Source of the DNA: Corallococcus sp. AS-1-6
GTDB taxonomy: Bacteria; Myxococcota; Myxococcia; Myxococcales; Myxococcaceae
Direction of reading: 5' to 3'
Length of the DNA stretch: 64,000 nucleotides
NCBI RefSeq assembly: GCF_020037015.1
Contig: NZ_JAIQDE010000020.1
Location: 110,258-174,257 of the forward strand
Shown here: piece by piece, positions 7,648-19,900 of the stretch
How the letters are laid out: each line of letters starts with the position of its first letter
Position numbering within the stretch: the stretch's first letter is position 1
Notes under the pieces: generated by a model
Told to the model about the DNA's origin: nothing
Databases searched by the model: none
What the model saw: only the letters and a program-made list of their open reading frames with translations
Translations under genes and position numbers: made by a program

Positions 7648-8889
7648 TCAGTGCAGCATCGCGCCGAAGAGCGACATGCCCAGGTTCACCGCCGACGCGA
7701 TGACCAGTCCCGCGCCCACCAGGCCCGCCGCCGTGAGGGCCATGGGGTTGCGGTCCGCGATGCGCAGGCCCTTGTGCAGGGTCTTCTTCAGCATCGTGCG
7801 CTGGCAGTGCACGTGGATGCGGCCCTCCAGCGCGGCCTGCAACTGCGCCACCATGTCGTCCACGGACTCGAAGCGGTCCTTGGGGTCCTTGCTCATCCCC
7901 TTCTTCACGAACCACATCAGCTCCGCGGGCACCGGGCCCTGCGCGCTGTGCTTGTGCATGGCCCCCATGCTCAGCTCGCGCGTCTGCACCGCCGTCATGA
8001 TGTCCGGCACGGACTGGATGCCTTCCAGGTAGTGCGACAGCGACAGGAGCTCGTGGAAGAGCACGGACAGGCTGTAGACGTCGCTGCGCGCGTCCATCGT
8101 TTCATGCTCGCCGCGCGCCTGCTCCGGGGACATGTAGAGCGGCGTGCCCACCACGGAGCCCAGCTCCGTCTGGAGCGGCCGCGCCGAGTGCAGGTCGTTG
8201 TTCGGCGTGCCCTCCGGGAGGGCCCTGGCCGCGGACGCACCCACGCGGCGCGCGAGGCCCCAGTCCAGCACCGTCACCTCGCCGAAGGGGCCCACCATGA
8301 TGTTCGCGGGCTTCAGGTCGCGGTGGATGAAGCCCTTGCCGTGCGCGTACGCCACCGCGTGCAGCACGCCCAGGAAGATCTGCACCCGCACCTGGAACGG
8401 ATAGCGCACCAGCGCGTCCAGCTCCGAGTTGCGCAGCCGGGCGATGATGGACTCCAGCGTCTCGCCCTTCAGGTGCTTCATCAGGAAGTAGTACCGGCCC
8501 TGCTCATCCACGCCCACGTCGTGCACGGGCGCGATGTTCGGGTGGTCCAGCATGCCCACCGTGCGGATCTCCTCCACGAAGCGCAGCACCCGGTCCAGGT
8601 CCGCGCCCGGGGGCAGCCGCTTGAGCGCGACCTCCCGCTCGATGTCGTGGTCGCGGATGAGCACCACCTCGCCCATGCCGCCCTGCCCCAGCGGGCGCAC
8701 TTCCTCGAAGCGCTCGCGCTGCAGCGGAATCACGCTGGGCTGCTGCCCCTTCCACTCCACGCGCGGCAGCACCGTGTTGCGCCGCTGGGTCGTGGACGCA
8801 CCCGGGGTGAGCGTGGGAGCCAGCGCCGCGGCTCCCGAGTTCGGAGAAATGAGCGTGTTTTCCAGGCCGGCCGCGAGCGTTTGACTCAT
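7648..8889 (-). CDS. Ser/Thr protein kinase with C-terminal membrane anchor (Pkn type)
   Basis: A 413-residue protein starting MSQTLAAGLENTLI at 8889. The kinase domain (about 60-330) has the glycine loop GQGGMGEV (68-75), ATP-binding K90 in VALKRL, the catalytic loop HRDLKPANIM, and GTPLYMSPEQA. The metal-binding DFG motif reads DWG (VLDWGLARR), a known variant in bacterial Pkn kinases that keeps the Asp. A C-terminal hydrophobic helix (NPMALTAAGLVGAGLVIASAV) should anchor it in the inner membrane with almost nothing outside, so it probably lacks its own external sensor. The region before the kinase domain is disordered and Ala/Thr/Ser-rich. Confidence 0.92.
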   Translation of the reverse strand: MSQTLAAGLENTLISPNSGAAALAPTLTPGASTTQRRNTVLPRVEWKGQQPSVIPLQRERFEEVRPLGQGGMGEVVLIRDHDIEREVALKRLPPGADLDRVLRFVEEIRTVGMLDHPNIAPVHDVGVDEQGRYYFLMKHLKGETLESIIARLRNSELDALVRYPFQVRVQIFLGVLHAVAYAHGKGFIHRDLKPANIMVGPFGEVTVLDWGLARRVGASAARALPEGTPNNDLHSARPLQTELGSVVGTPLYMSPEQARGEHETMDARSDVYSLSVLFHELLSLSHYLEGIQSVPDIMTAVQTRELSMGAMHKHSAQGPVPAELMWFVKKGMSKDPKDRFESVDDMVAQLQAALEGRIHVHCQRTMLKKTLHKGLRIADRNPMALTAAGLVGAGLVIASAVNLGMSLFGAMLH

Positions 8890-8987
8890 GGGACGCCAGG
8901 AATAGCAGGCACTCCCCGCGCGCGCCCACCTACGCGCAGTCCATGACGCAACCGCGCGAAACCACTGGGCCGGCAGGCGGCCAGGCT

Positions 8988-9608
8988 TCACCCCGCCGCG
9001 GCGAAGGGCACGTCCAGCACCGGCAATTTCGTAGCGCCGGGCAGGTCGTAATGCCACCACTCCATCCGGTTGCGCTGGAAGCCGGCGCCCTCCATGGCCT
9101 TGCGCAGCACCTCGCGGTGCTCGCGGGAGGCCGGGGTGCCGCCGGTGTAGCCGTGGTGCGCCGCGGGGGTGAAGTCGTCGAAGGGGGTGGGCATCTCCAC
9201 CTCCGCCCCGTCCTTCGTCACCAGGGTCAGGTCCACCGCCCCGCCCCGGTTGTGATTGGAGCCCTTGCGCGGGTCCGCCACGTAGCCGGGCTTGGGCAAT
9301 ATCTTCCACATCTCATACTGCACCGCGCGCGGCCGGTAGCAGTCGTACACCTTCAGCCGGTAGCCCTGGGCCCGCAGCACCTCCGCGGCCCGCGACAGGC
9401 GCTTCACCGAGTCCGGCAACAACAGACACCGCGCGCCGTCCGGGTACACCTGCCGCTTGAGGAAGTTGTCCTTCGTCGCGTAGCGCAGGTCCAGCACCAG
9501 GTCCGGGATGACGGTGGCCGCGTCCACCAGTTCCGCCTTCGGCGCGGCGGACTTCGGTGCGCCTCCGAGCAGCGCCAGGGTCAGCATGAAGCCTGCCGCC
9601 GGGAGCAT
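8988..9608 (-). CDS. D-Ala-D-Ala dipeptidase (VanX/DdpX-like, M15D)
   Basis: A 206-residue protein with an N-terminal signal peptide ([18 protein letters not shown]). The M15 zinc motif SNHNRGGAVD (SxHxxGxAxD) and EWWHYD (catalytic Glu and third zinc ligand) are both present, as is the DCYRPRAVQ Arg segment that stabilises the transition state in VanX. It should hydrolyse D-Ala-D-Ala outside the cytoplasm, more consistent with peptidoglycan recycling or prey cell-wall use than with vancomycin resistance. There is no vanA/vanH nearby. Its ATG overlaps the queC stop by one base (TGATG), so it is translationally coupled to queC. Confidence 0.9.
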   Translation of the reverse strand: MLPAAGFMLTLALLGGAPKSAAPKAELVDAATVIPDLVLDLRYATKDNFLKRQVYPDGARCLLLPDSVKRLSRAAEVLRAQGYRLKVYDCYRPRAVQYEMWKILPKPGYVADPRKGSNHNRGGAVDLTLVTKDGAEVEMPTPFDDFTPAAHHGYTGGTPASREHREVLRKAMEGAGFQRNRMEWWHYDLPGATKLPVLDVPFAAAG

Positions 9609-10303
9609 CAGCGCACCCCGTCCGTGTACACGGTGGGGTCCGGCACGCCCGCCTCCTGGAAGCCCTTCGCGCGCAGGAGGCAACTGTCGCAGCGGCCACA
9701 CGCGCGGCCCTGCGCGTCCGGGTCGTAGCAGGAGTGCGTCATCCCGTAGTCCACGCCCAGCTTCACGCCGGCCTGGATGATCTGCGCCTTGGTGAGGCCG
9801 GAGAGCGGCGCGTGCACCTTGAAGGTCGCGCCCTCCACGCCCGCCTTGGTGGCCAGTTGGGCCATGGACTCGAAGGAGCGGATGAACTCCGGGCGGCAGT
9901 CCGGGTAGCCGCTGTAGTCCACCGCGTTGACGCCGATGTAGATGTCCGTGGCGCCCACCACCTCCGCCAGGCCCAGCGCCATGGAGAGGAACAGCGCGTT
10001 GCGCGCGGGCACGTAGGTGACGGGGACGTCGTGGGACATGGCGTCCTCCGTGCGGTCCTTGGGCACGGGGATGTCGTCCGTGAGGGCGGAGCCGCCCACC
10101 TGCCGCAGGTCCACCGTCACCACGCGCACGTCGCGCACGCCCATGGTGGCCGCGACCTTCTTCGCCCGCTCCAGCTCCACCGCGTGGCGCTGCCCGTAGG
10201 CGATGGACAGGCACACCGGCTCGAAGCCGTCCGCCTTCGCCATCGCCAGGCACGTCGTTGAGTCCAGGCCTCCGGACAGGAGCACCACCGCACGCTTCGC
10301 CAT
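9608..10303 (-). CDS. queC: 7-cyano-7-deazaguanine synthase
   Basis: A 231-residue ATP-dependent PP-loop enzyme, starting [18 protein letters not shown] with the pyrophosphate-binding SGGLDS at residues 10-15. The C-terminus carries the QueC zinc site, [20 protein letters not shown]. It converts 7-carboxy-7-deazaguanine to preQ0 in queuosine biosynthesis. No queD, queE or queF is adjacent, so this gene stands apart from the rest of its pathway and shares a transcript with a dipeptidase. The start at 10303 is chosen over 10330 because the extra residues are not family-like. Confidence 0.95.
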   Translation of the reverse strand: MAKRAVVLLSGGLDSTTCLAMAKADGFEPVCLSIAYGQRHAVELERAKKVAATMGVRDVRVVTVDLRQVGGSALTDDIPVPKDRTEDAMSHDVPVTYVPARNALFLSMALGLAEVVGATDIYIGVNAVDYSGYPDCRPEFIRSFESMAQLATKAGVEGATFKVHAPLSGLTKAQIIQAGVKLGVDYGMTHSCYDPDAQGRACGRCDSCLLRAKGFQEAGVPDPTVYTDGVR

Positions 10304-10360
10304 TCCATCCTCCACTTCGGGGCGGCGCACGTTACACGACGGGGACGGGCCCCGGGTGTT

Positions 10361-10975
10361 TCAGTCGATGCGGTCGCCGCTCACCGTGTACACGGTGGTG
10401 CAGGTGCTGGGGTTGCACGTGCAGCTCTTGCTCCCGCTCTTGCTCGGCAGGAAGACGTCCGTGAGCGTGCCGCACGCGAGCGACACGTCGTAGCCGTTCT
10501 CCGTGGGCGCGGGGAGGTCGCCCTCCGGCACGCCGCCGTCCAGGCGCTTGCAGTCGCGGGCCACGTTGCGCGCCTGGCTGTCGCTCAGGAGCATGACGTC
10601 CATGGCCTCCTCGATTTCGGAGTCCTCGCAGCCGGTGCCGCACGAGTCGCGGCGCGCGATGGCGCGGTGGGTGGAGGACACGCTCTGGCCGGTGTAGCCC
10701 GCGTCGCGCGAGAAGCCCTGCACGGTGAAGAAGCCCGTGCCCGCGTCGGTGTCTCGGGAGAAGGTGCCCTCGAAGTAGAAGCTGCCCGCGTCGTCCAGTT
10801 GCGCGAAGTCGCGCGAGCCCGCGTCACACGTGGTGCGCGCCGCGTCCAGCTTCGCCTGGAAGCGGAACGTCCCCATCACCTGGTCGCCCGGGTAGACGGG
10901 GTCGTTGAAACAGCCCACCGCCACGGCCAGGGCCGCCGCGGGGAAGAGCGCCACTGCCAGTCGCTTCAGGTGCAT
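10361..10975 (-). CDS. Hypothetical lipoprotein with Cys-rich C-terminus
   Basis: A 204-residue protein starting MHLKRLAVALFPAAALAVAVGC; the VAVGC ending is a lipobox, so the mature protein should begin at Cys22 and be membrane-anchored. The mature part has many Cys residues, including CGTGCED and SCTCNPSTC near the end, typical of disulfide-bonded surface lipoproteins in myxobacteria. No known domain was recognised. It lies 13 nt downstream of the giant TPR gene in the same direction and may be co-transcribed with it. Confidence 0.75.
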   Translation of the reverse strand: MHLKRLAVALFPAAALAVAVGCFNDPVYPGDQVMGTFRFQAKLDAARTTCDAGSRDFAQLDDAGSFYFEGTFSRDTDAGTGFFTVQGFSRDAGYTGQSVSSTHRAIARRDSCGTGCEDSEIEEAMDVMLLSDSQARNVARDCKRLDGGVPEGDLPAPTENGYDVSLACGTLTDVFLPSKSGSKSCTCNPSTCTTVYTVSGDRID

Positions 10976-10988
10976 GACGCGCTCCAGG

Positions 10989-13900
10989 TTAGGCGTCCAG
11001 CGACGCCAGGGCCAGTTGGCGGAAGGCCTCGCTGCGGGACAGCACCGCTCCCACATCCACGCCGGCCGGGTCACCGCCGCGCACGTCCGAGTCCAGCCGC
11101 GCCAGCACGCGCCCCGCCGCCAGCGACGCGGGCATCGCGCGCCAGGCCGCCACCGCCGCGTCCTCCCACGCCAGCACCGCGCCGGGGCGGGTGAGCTCCA
11201 CGCCCTCCGAGCCCAGCGCCAGCGCCAGCGCGCACAGCCAGCCCAGCTCCACCGCGCCGAAGCAGCCGAGCGCGCCCGCGCCCAGCACCAGCGCGTCCGG
11301 CGACGTGAGGTACGCCTCCACGCCGCCGCGCGGGTCGACGGACACGCGCACGCCCTGCGCGCCCAGCGACTCGAGCACCGGCTTCAGCGCGACGTGCAGC
11401 CGCGCGAGGCTGGCCTCCGTCACCGGCACCAGGCCGTCCGGCTCCGGGTGCTGGAAGTCCTGCGCGGGCCGCTCCAGCCGGGATACGGGCGCGCGCGGCG
11501 CGGGGGCGTCGCTGCCCACGAGCGCGGCGCCGATGCCGTCCGTGCGCTCCGCCTCCGGACGGCCCAGGGCGCGCAGCGCCTCCGCGTACAACGTCCAGCC
11601 GTCCACGTCCGGCCACTTCTCCCGCAGGAGCGCGGGCCAGAAGCGCACCGCGAGCACCGCGCCGTCCGGGGTCGGAGAGAAGCGCTCGGTCACCCACCGC
11701 GTCAGCGCGGGCGTGAGCTGGTTCGCGTCCGCGAGCCGCTCCGCCAGCCGCACCGCCGGGCCCACGAGCTGCGCGTCCAGGTAGCCGCGGAGGATGACCT
11801 CCAGCTCCGCGGGGTCCCGCGTGAGGCGCTCGCGCAGCCGCAGCGCCTCGCCCACCAGGCCGCGCGCCTCGGCGAACTTCACGCGGCGGGCCAGCCGCTC
11901 GTCCGAGTCCGGGAGCTGCTCCAACTGCGTGGCGGCTTCGGCCCAGCGCTGCTGTGCTTCGTAGGCGTCCGCCAGGCGCTCGCGGTACGGCGCCCACGCG
12001 TCGGCGCCCGCGAGCTTCGCGAGGGTGTCCGCCAGCGCGAGGAACACCGTGGACTCGCGCGCCTCGTCCACCAGCGCGAGCAGCGCCCGCACGGCGGCGA
12101 GGCTGTCCGCGTCGTCGGTGAGGGCGGCCTCGAAGGCCTCGCGCGCCTCCGCGGGCTGGGCCAGGGGGCCTTGCAGCAGCTCGCCGCGCTCCAGGTGCAG
12201 CAGCGCGCGCGCCTTCGCGTCCTTCGTGTCCTGGGCGATGAGCGCCAGCGTGCGCTCCGCGGACTCCAGGTGGCCCAGCTCGCGCTCCAGGGCGTAGCGC
12301 TCGCGCAGCAGCTCCTCGCGGCGCGCGGGCCAGCCGTCCGCGGCGAAGGCCAGGGACTCCAGCCGCGCGGGCTCCGGCAGCGCGCGCACGCGGGCGAGCA
12401 CCGCCTCGGCCAGGGCCTCCGGCTCCAGGCCCAGCTCCGGCAACAGGAGCAGCAGGCGCGCGCCGAGGCCGGGCTCTCCGCCCAGCTCTTCCAGGGCGCG
12501 CAGGCGCGCGAGCGCCGGGGCCGGACGGGCGCGCAGCACCTCGTCGCGCAGCGCCACGGCGAAGGCGGCGTCCCGGTCGTAGGACAGGGCCGCCAGCTCC
12601 AGCAGGCCCTCCCACTCCGCGTCCTCGCGCAGTCCGTCCGCCAGCGCGGTGGCGTGGGCGGGGTCCGCGTCCGGCGTCGCGACCAGGGCCCAGAGGGCCA
12701 CGCGCGTGCGGGCCGCGTCTCCCGCCTGCGCGGCCATGGCCAGCGCGTCGGTGTACTCGCCCGCGGCCATGGCGGGCGCGAAGCCCACGTCCAGGGCGCG
12801 CGCGAAGGCGCCCAGGCGGGCGAAGCGCTCGGCCAGCTCCGACGCGGACAGCATGTCCGGCGCGTCGGTGGCGATGCGCTCGACGACCTCCAGCGCCTCG
12901 CCCATCTCGCCCGCCTTCTCCCAGAGGCCGGCGGCCTCCAGCAGCAGCGGGGGGCGCTCCTCCGGCGCGGCGAGCCGGGCCGCCTGGAGCAGCGCGCGGG
13001 CGGCGCGGGGCGCGTCCCCGGAGGCGCGGTGCAGGTGCGCGACGAGCAGCGCGGCGCGCAGGTCCGGCTCCGTGGCGACGGCGGCCTTCGCGGCCTTGAG
13101 CGCGTCCTCCAGCAGGCCCGCCTTCTCGAAGGCGCGCGCGGCGGCCACCAGCAGCGACACGCGCTGCTCGCCCGACGCGAGCTCCGCCCGGGCCACGCGG
13201 ACCTCAGCGCGGCGCGCGTGCGCGTCACCGAGCAGCGGCTCCAGGGCCTCCAGCGCGTCGGCGTAGCCGGCACCGGAGGCGCCCCGGGCCACCACCGCCT
13301 CCAGCGCGTCGCGAGCGGCCTCCTCGCGGGCCGCGTCCCTGGCCAGCCCCGCGAACTCCAGCCGGAGCACCGCGGACTCGTCCGCGTCGTCCGTGAGCGG
13401 GATGAGCCGCTCCAGCGCGGCGAGCAGCTCCGTGGACTCCTTGCGCGCGCGCAGGCCGTCCACCAGGGCGCGCAGGGCGGCCGGGTTCTCCGGGTCCGCC
13501 TCCGCCGCGCGGCGCGTGAGGGCCCAGGCCGTGTCCGCGTCCGACAGCGACTCGTTCGCCACGGACGCGGCGGCGAGCAGCAGCTCCGCGGCGCGCGAGC
13601 CTCCCGCGGCCTCCGCGCCCGCTTCGTAGATGCCCAGCAGGTCGCCATGGCGGCCCAGGGCGCGCAGGCCCTCCACCGCGCGGTCGATGACGCCCGCGTC
13701 CGCGGGGCGCAGCCGCGCCAGGGGCACCAGCGCGTCGATGGCCTCGCGCGGGTCGTCGAAGAGGTCGGCCGCGCGGCGCAGCAGCACCTCCTCCGTCGCC
13801 GCGTCCTGGGCCCTGCGCGCCAACTGCAACGACGCCCGGTACAGGCCGGGGCCGTTGCCCGTGCGCGAGTGGACCTCCGCGAGCAGCGACAGCGCCTCGC

Positions 13901-16900
13901 CGCCGCGCGCGCCCTCCGGCTCCAGCGAGACCACCGCCTCGAAGGCATCCGCCGCGTCGTGGAACGCGCCCGACGCGAGCGACGCGTGGCCCAGGCGCAG
14001 CCACGTGCGCACGCGCACCGGCACCGGCAGCGAGTCCCCGCCCAGCGCCAGCACCCGGCGGTCATACGGCTGCGCGGCGGCGGGGCCTCCGCCCTGGGCG
14101 GCCAGCTCGGCGCGCGCGCAGAGGGCGTCCACGTCGCCGCCCGCGCGGCCCAGGTAGTCGTCGAAGGCCTCCGCGGCCTTGAGCGCTTCGCCCGCGTCCA
14201 GCAGGCGCTGGGCCCGCTCGCGCAGCAGGGGCAGCGCCTCCGTGGGGGCCACGGCCTCCGCGCGCTGGCCCAGCAGGTCCGCCAGCCGGCGCACGTCTCC
14301 GGCGGCGCGCTCGCGCACGTGCTGGAAGGCCTCCGCGTTGGCGGGGTCCAGTTCGAAGGCGCGGTCCTCGCAGAGGATGGCGCGCTCGCGGGCCCCTTCC
14401 TCGCGGAAGGCGCTGGCGGCGGCGAGGTAGCTCGCGGCGGCCTCGGCGGGCGTCTGGCGCTCGGCGCGGCGGAGCATCAGCTCGGCCAGGGCCTGGCGCT
14501 CGCCGCTCTCCTCCAGGTAGGCGCGGTGGCGCGTGAAGACGGGCTCCCGGAAGGGGTCCGCCTCCAGGAGGATGGCGTCGAACTCGGCGGCGTCCGCGGG
14601 GCGGCGCACCTGGTGCAGCAGCTCCGCGGCCTGCGCGGTCAGGTTCAGGTCGTCCGGCTTCGCGGCGCGCGCGGCGATGAGCGCGGCGGCGGCGGCCTCC
14701 GGCTTGTTCGCGCGGTCGCGGTAGAGGACCGCGGCCTGGTACAGCAGCGCCGCGTGGCGGTCGGCGTCGATCTCCGACTCCGCGCACTCCTCGTACCAGG
14801 CGGCCAGCTCCGCGAGCCGGCCGTCGCGCTCCAGCAGCTCCGCGAGCAGGCCTTCGGCTTCCGCGAGCCACCGGTCCTGGCGCAGGGCCTGGCGCAGGAA
14901 GCCCTCCGCCTTCGCCGTGTCCGCGAGCTCGCCCAGGTGCAAACGGGCCAGGCGCAGCAGCACCGCCGCGCCCTCGCGCGTGCCCGTCATCCGGGGCAGC
15001 CCGCGCTCCCACCAGCGCGCCTCGGCGGCGGCGTCGTCGCGGCGCTCGGCCAGGGCCGCGCCCATGCGCGCGGTGTCCAGCTCCGCGGCCAGCCCGAAGG
15101 CGCGCTCCAGCGAGGCCTCCGCCGCGTTCAGGTCCAGCTTCACGTCGCGCAGCAGCTCCGCGCGGCGGCGCTCGCACGCGGCGGCCTCGGCGTTGCGCTC
15201 ACCGGCGGCGAGCAGGTCGCGGGCGTTGGCGAGCGAGCGCAGCGCGTCGTCCGTGCGGCCCATCGACTCCGCGAGCCGGGCCTCCTCGTCGTAGGCCGCG
15301 AGCGCGGCGTCCACGTCTCCAGCCTCGAGGCTGAGCGCGGCCACCGGCTGGAGCTCCGCCAGCAGCTCCGCCGTGCGGCCCGTCTCGCGGTAGAGGGCGA
15401 CGAGCCGGCGGCGCAGCGGCAGCGGCTCCTTCGCCATCTTCGCCGCGTGGGACAGCAGGGACGCGGCGATGCCCGCGTCCGCCAGCGCCTCGCGCGCCCG
15501 CTCCGCCAGCGACACCAGCCGCGCGACGGTGTCCTCGGACGGCGCCAGCACGCGCGCGTGGGCGACGCGCACCTCGAAGGCGCCGCGCGGATCGTCGCGC
15601 TCCAGCAGCGCGGAGAGCCGCTCCACGGCGCGCTCGCACAGCGGGCGCTGCGTGAGCAGGGACCGGTACGCGGCCACCGCGCGCTTCACGTCGCCGGCCT
15701 GCTCGGCCAGGTCGCCCAGGCGCAGGCTGGTAGCCTCCGCCGCCTCCGGGGCCGCGCGGAAGTCCGCCGCCTGGACCAGGGCCTCTTGCAACGGCAGGGC
15801 CTCGCGCACCGCGCCGCGCGCGTAGAGCAGGTCCGCCAGCGTGGCCAGGTCCTCGCCCTTCGCGGGCACCCGCTCATGCGCGCGACGCGCCAGGGCCAGC
15901 GCCCGGTCCAGCTCCTGGGCCTGCCGCGCGTAGGTGACGCCCTCGCGCAGCAGCGCCGCGGCCTCGGCGGCGTCGGCGTCCTCCGCCGCGGCCTCCAGCA
16001 GGCCCGCGGCCTCCAGCAGCTCGCCCCGGCCGGCCACCAGCGACACCAGCCGGCGGCGCACCGCCGCGTCCGCCGGGGCCAGCCGCAGCGCCTGGCGCAG
16101 CGCGGCCTCCGCGGGCGCGCCCTGCCCCAACCGGTCGAGGTAGAGGCTCGCGAGCTCCGAGTACAGCGACGCGGCGGCGGCGGGCGGCGCGTGGGGCGCC
16201 TCGGCGGCGAGCAGCTCCGCGAGCCGGGCCCAGTCCTCCAGATCGCGCAGCACGCGCTGCAACGCGAGCGTCGCCTCCTCGTGGCGCGGCGCCAGGATGA
16301 GCGCGGCCTCCAGGTCGCGCGCGGCGGCCTCGCGGTCCTCCTGGGCTTCGAGCAGCGCGGCGCGCAGCAGGAGCGCCTCCACGCGGCGGGCGATGGGCCC
16401 CTGGCGCGCGGCCTCGGCCAGCGCGGCGGCTTCGTCCGCGGGCTTGCCTTCGCGGCGGGCCAGCTCGGCCAGTTGGAAGAAGGCATCGCACCGCGCGTCG
16501 GCGGGCGGCTCCAGCGCGATGGCGGCGCGCAGCGCGTCTCCGGCGGAGGCGCGCTCGTCCTTCTCCATCAGCACGGAGGCCAGGGCCAGCAGCCGCTCGC
16601 GGGCGCGGGCGCCCAGGGTGGCGTCGGCGGCCACGGCGCGGCGCCACGCCTCCAGCTCCGCGGGCGCGTCCGACGCCTCGCGCGCCAGCTCCGCCAGCAT
16701 CAGCAGCAGCGGCGCGGGCCGGCGAGACAGCTTCGCGGCCTGGGCGCAGTCGTCGCGCGCGGGACCCGTGCGGCCGGCGCTCCGGTGCAGCGTGGCCCGG
16801 CGCGCGAGCAGCTCGGCGCGGGCCTCCCCCGACGCGGCGGACACCAGCGTGCCCAGCAGCTCCAGCCGCTCGGACTCTTCCTCCGGCGTGCCCGTGCCGG

Positions 16901-19900
16901 GCGGGGGCAGCAGCTCCAGCAGCGCCTGCGCCGCCCACGCGTCCTGCGGCTCCTCCGCCAGCAGGCTGCGCAGCGAATCCGCCGAGGCGCTCGCGCGGCC
17001 CAGGGCGAGGCACAGCTCGGCCAGCTCGCGGCGGGCCTGACGGCGGGCGTCTCCGGAGAGGCGCGGCCACAGCTCCACCAGCAGGTCCGCCAGGGCCTCG
17101 CGGGCGCCGGCCTTGCGGTGCAGCGCGGCCAGCTCCAGGCGCGCGTCCAGGTCCTCCGGCGTGCGCGCGCAGAACTCCGCGAGCAGCCGCCGCGCCGCGT
17201 CCGTGCGGTTCGCGCGCACGGCGGCGGTGGCGGCCTTGCGCGTGAGGGCCACGCGCTCCGCCTCGCGCGGGGCGTCCACGTCCGCGGGCGGCAGGGCCAG
17301 CACCGCCTCGAAGTCCTCCAGCGCGGCGCGGGCATCCGTGGCCAGCCGCAGCTCGCCCCGGCGGATGCGCGCTGGCGCGAACGTCGCGTCGCGCTCCAGC
17401 GCCTCCGCGAGGAAGGCCTCCTCGCGGCTCGTGCCCGCGGCCAGCAGCGACGCGCGGAAGAGCAGCTTCGAGCCCGCCCGCGCATCCGGAACCAGCGTGG
17501 CCCGCCGCGCGTACAGCCGCGCCGCCTCCAGCTTCTCGCCGCGCTCCAGCTCCAGCTCGGCCAGGGCCTCCAGCACCTCCGCGGCGAGCGGCCCCTCGGG
17601 GCTCGCCTCCAGCGCGGAGGCCAGGCGCATCAGCGCGGCGGCCTTCTCCCCGCGCTCCAGCAGGGCGCGAGCGCTCTGGAGGAACAGCGGCGCCGCCTCC
17701 TCCGCCCGGTCCGCGCCCGCCAGCGCCTGCGCGCGCGTGGCCCACAGCTCGGCCAGCGCCTGCGTCTCGCCGGCTTCCGTGTAGAGGGCCTCCAGCCGCG
17801 TGGCGAGCACGTCGTCCAGCCGCCGCAGCGGGAACGCCTGCGCGTACGCGGCGATGGCGCCCTCGCGGTCACCCAACAGCTCGCACGCGCGGCCCAGCCG
17901 GGCGCGCACGTCCGCCAGCTTCTCCGGCGCCGCGGTGCGCGGCAGCGTGGCCAGCAGCGACTCCAGCGCGCGCCGGGCGTGCTCGGGCCGCTCGCAGCGC
18001 AGGCTCAGGTCCGCCAGGTCCAGCAGCACCGCCGCGTCCGGAGCGAGCCGCGCGGCCTTCTCCAGCGCCACCAGCGCGTCACCCACGCGGCCCAGCCGCG
18101 CCTCCAGCACGCCGGCCAGCTCGCGCAGCGCCGCCGCCGCCAGCCGCTTGTCGCCCTGCGCCTCCGCCACCCGCGCGCGGTCCTCCAGCGCGGTGGCGAG
18201 CCCCGCCAGGTCGGAGCGCTTGCGCTGCAACGCGCACAGCTCGCCCAGCGCCGGCAGGTCGTCCGGCTCCGCGCGCAGCACCTCCTGCAACGCGTGCACG
18301 GCCAGGTCCAGGTCGAAGGCCAGGTCACGCGCGGCCACCGCGAGCCGGCGGTACTTCTGCGCCCGCTCCTTCGGCTCCGTCGTCAGCCGCGCCAGCGCCG
18401 CGAGGCAGCGGGTGAGCTGCGCGCCGTCGCGGCGGGCCTCGGCCAGCGCCAGCAGCGACTCCAGCGCGGGACGGTGGTCGCCGTCCGCCTCCAGCGCGAG
18501 CGTGAGCAGCTTGTCGGCCTTGTCCGCCTGCTGGAGCTTGCCCCGGTACAGCTCGCCCGCCTCGGCCCACAGCGCGGCGCGGGCCTTCGGCTCCTCCTTG
18601 AGGGCGGCGGCCTTCTCCAGCGCCTCGGCCAGCTCCTGCGAGCGGCCGGTGACGCGGAAGTACGGGATCAGCTCCTCCAGCGCGACCGCGTCGCGCGGAT
18701 CCAACGCGAGCGCCGCTTCCAGGTGCTCACGCGCCCGCGCCGGGTCGCCCAGCTTCGTGCGCGACAGGCGCGCCAGCGCGTGGTGGCTCTCGTGCGCGGC
18801 GTGACGGACGCTCTCCGAGCGCGGCGCCGGCCCCGCCAGCTCCAGCGCCTGCTGGTAGCCGCTCAGGGCCTCCTGCAACCGGCCCAGGCCTTCCGCCACG
18901 CGCGCGGAGGCGAACAGCGGCTCCGGCTCACCGGGCAAGAGCGACACGGCCTCGCGGTAGCGCAGGAGCGCGTTCTCCGGCTGCTTCAGGCCCTCTTCCC
19001 ACACCCGGCCCGCGAGCAGGTCCGCCTGTCCCACGCGGTCCAGCTCATGGCGCGCCATGGACACTTCACGCAGCCGGTCCAGCGCCTTCAGCGCGCGCAG
19101 GTGCTCACCGCCGCGGTGGCACAGCTCGCCCAACAGCAGCAGCGCGTCTGGCTGGTCCGGCGACAGGCGCAGCGCGGCCTCGCAGTGCAGCCGGGCCCCC
19201 GCGATGTCGTCCTCCGTCTGCGCGCACAGCCGCGCCAGGTGCACGTGCGCGTCCGCGGCCTCCAACGGGTCGCGAGCCAGCGCCGCGAGCCGCCGGTACG
19301 CCCGCACCGCGCCCGCCCGGTCGCGCGCCTGATCCGACGCGCGCGCCAGCGCCTTCAGCGAAGGCAGGTGGTCCGGCTTGAGGCCCAGCAGCTCATGCAG
19401 CGCCTTCACCGCCACCTGGGGCGCGGTGTCGCGCGAGGAGCGCGCGGCGGCCTCGGCGGCGAAGAACGCGGCGGCCTCCTCGGAAGTCCTACGGGCCAGC
19501 GCGCACAGCGCCAGGTAGCGCTCCGCCGCGCGGGCACCCTCGCCCCGGCGCTCGCGCACCACGGCCTCGCCCCACAGCGCCGCGGGGCTGCGGTCCCGGC
19601 GGCGTGACAGCGTGGCCGCCACGTCCAGGGCCAGGTCATGCGCCTGCGGATCCGCGACCAGCAGCGCCAGCAGCCGCTCCGCCGCGAACGGGTGCGCGTC
19701 CTGCGCGTCCCCGGCCTGGAGGTACGCCTGCCGCGCCTCCGCGAGCCGTCCCTGCGCGACCAGCCCCTCCGCGTCCGCGAAGGCCCGGGCGCCCTCCAGC
19801 GCCAGCATCAGCTCCTCGTCCGGCGCGGCGGGCGGCGGCAGCCCTCCGGCGGCGAAGCGCAGGCGCAGGCCGGTGCTCGAGACCTCCGCCGCGGACAGGC

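Noticed and set aside
10905..19607. A 2900-codon open frame on the plus strand opposite the giant TPR gene
   Set aside because: It is a shadow: very Arg/Gln/Ala-rich, no domains, and produced by the strong GC bias and third-position pattern of the TPR gene.
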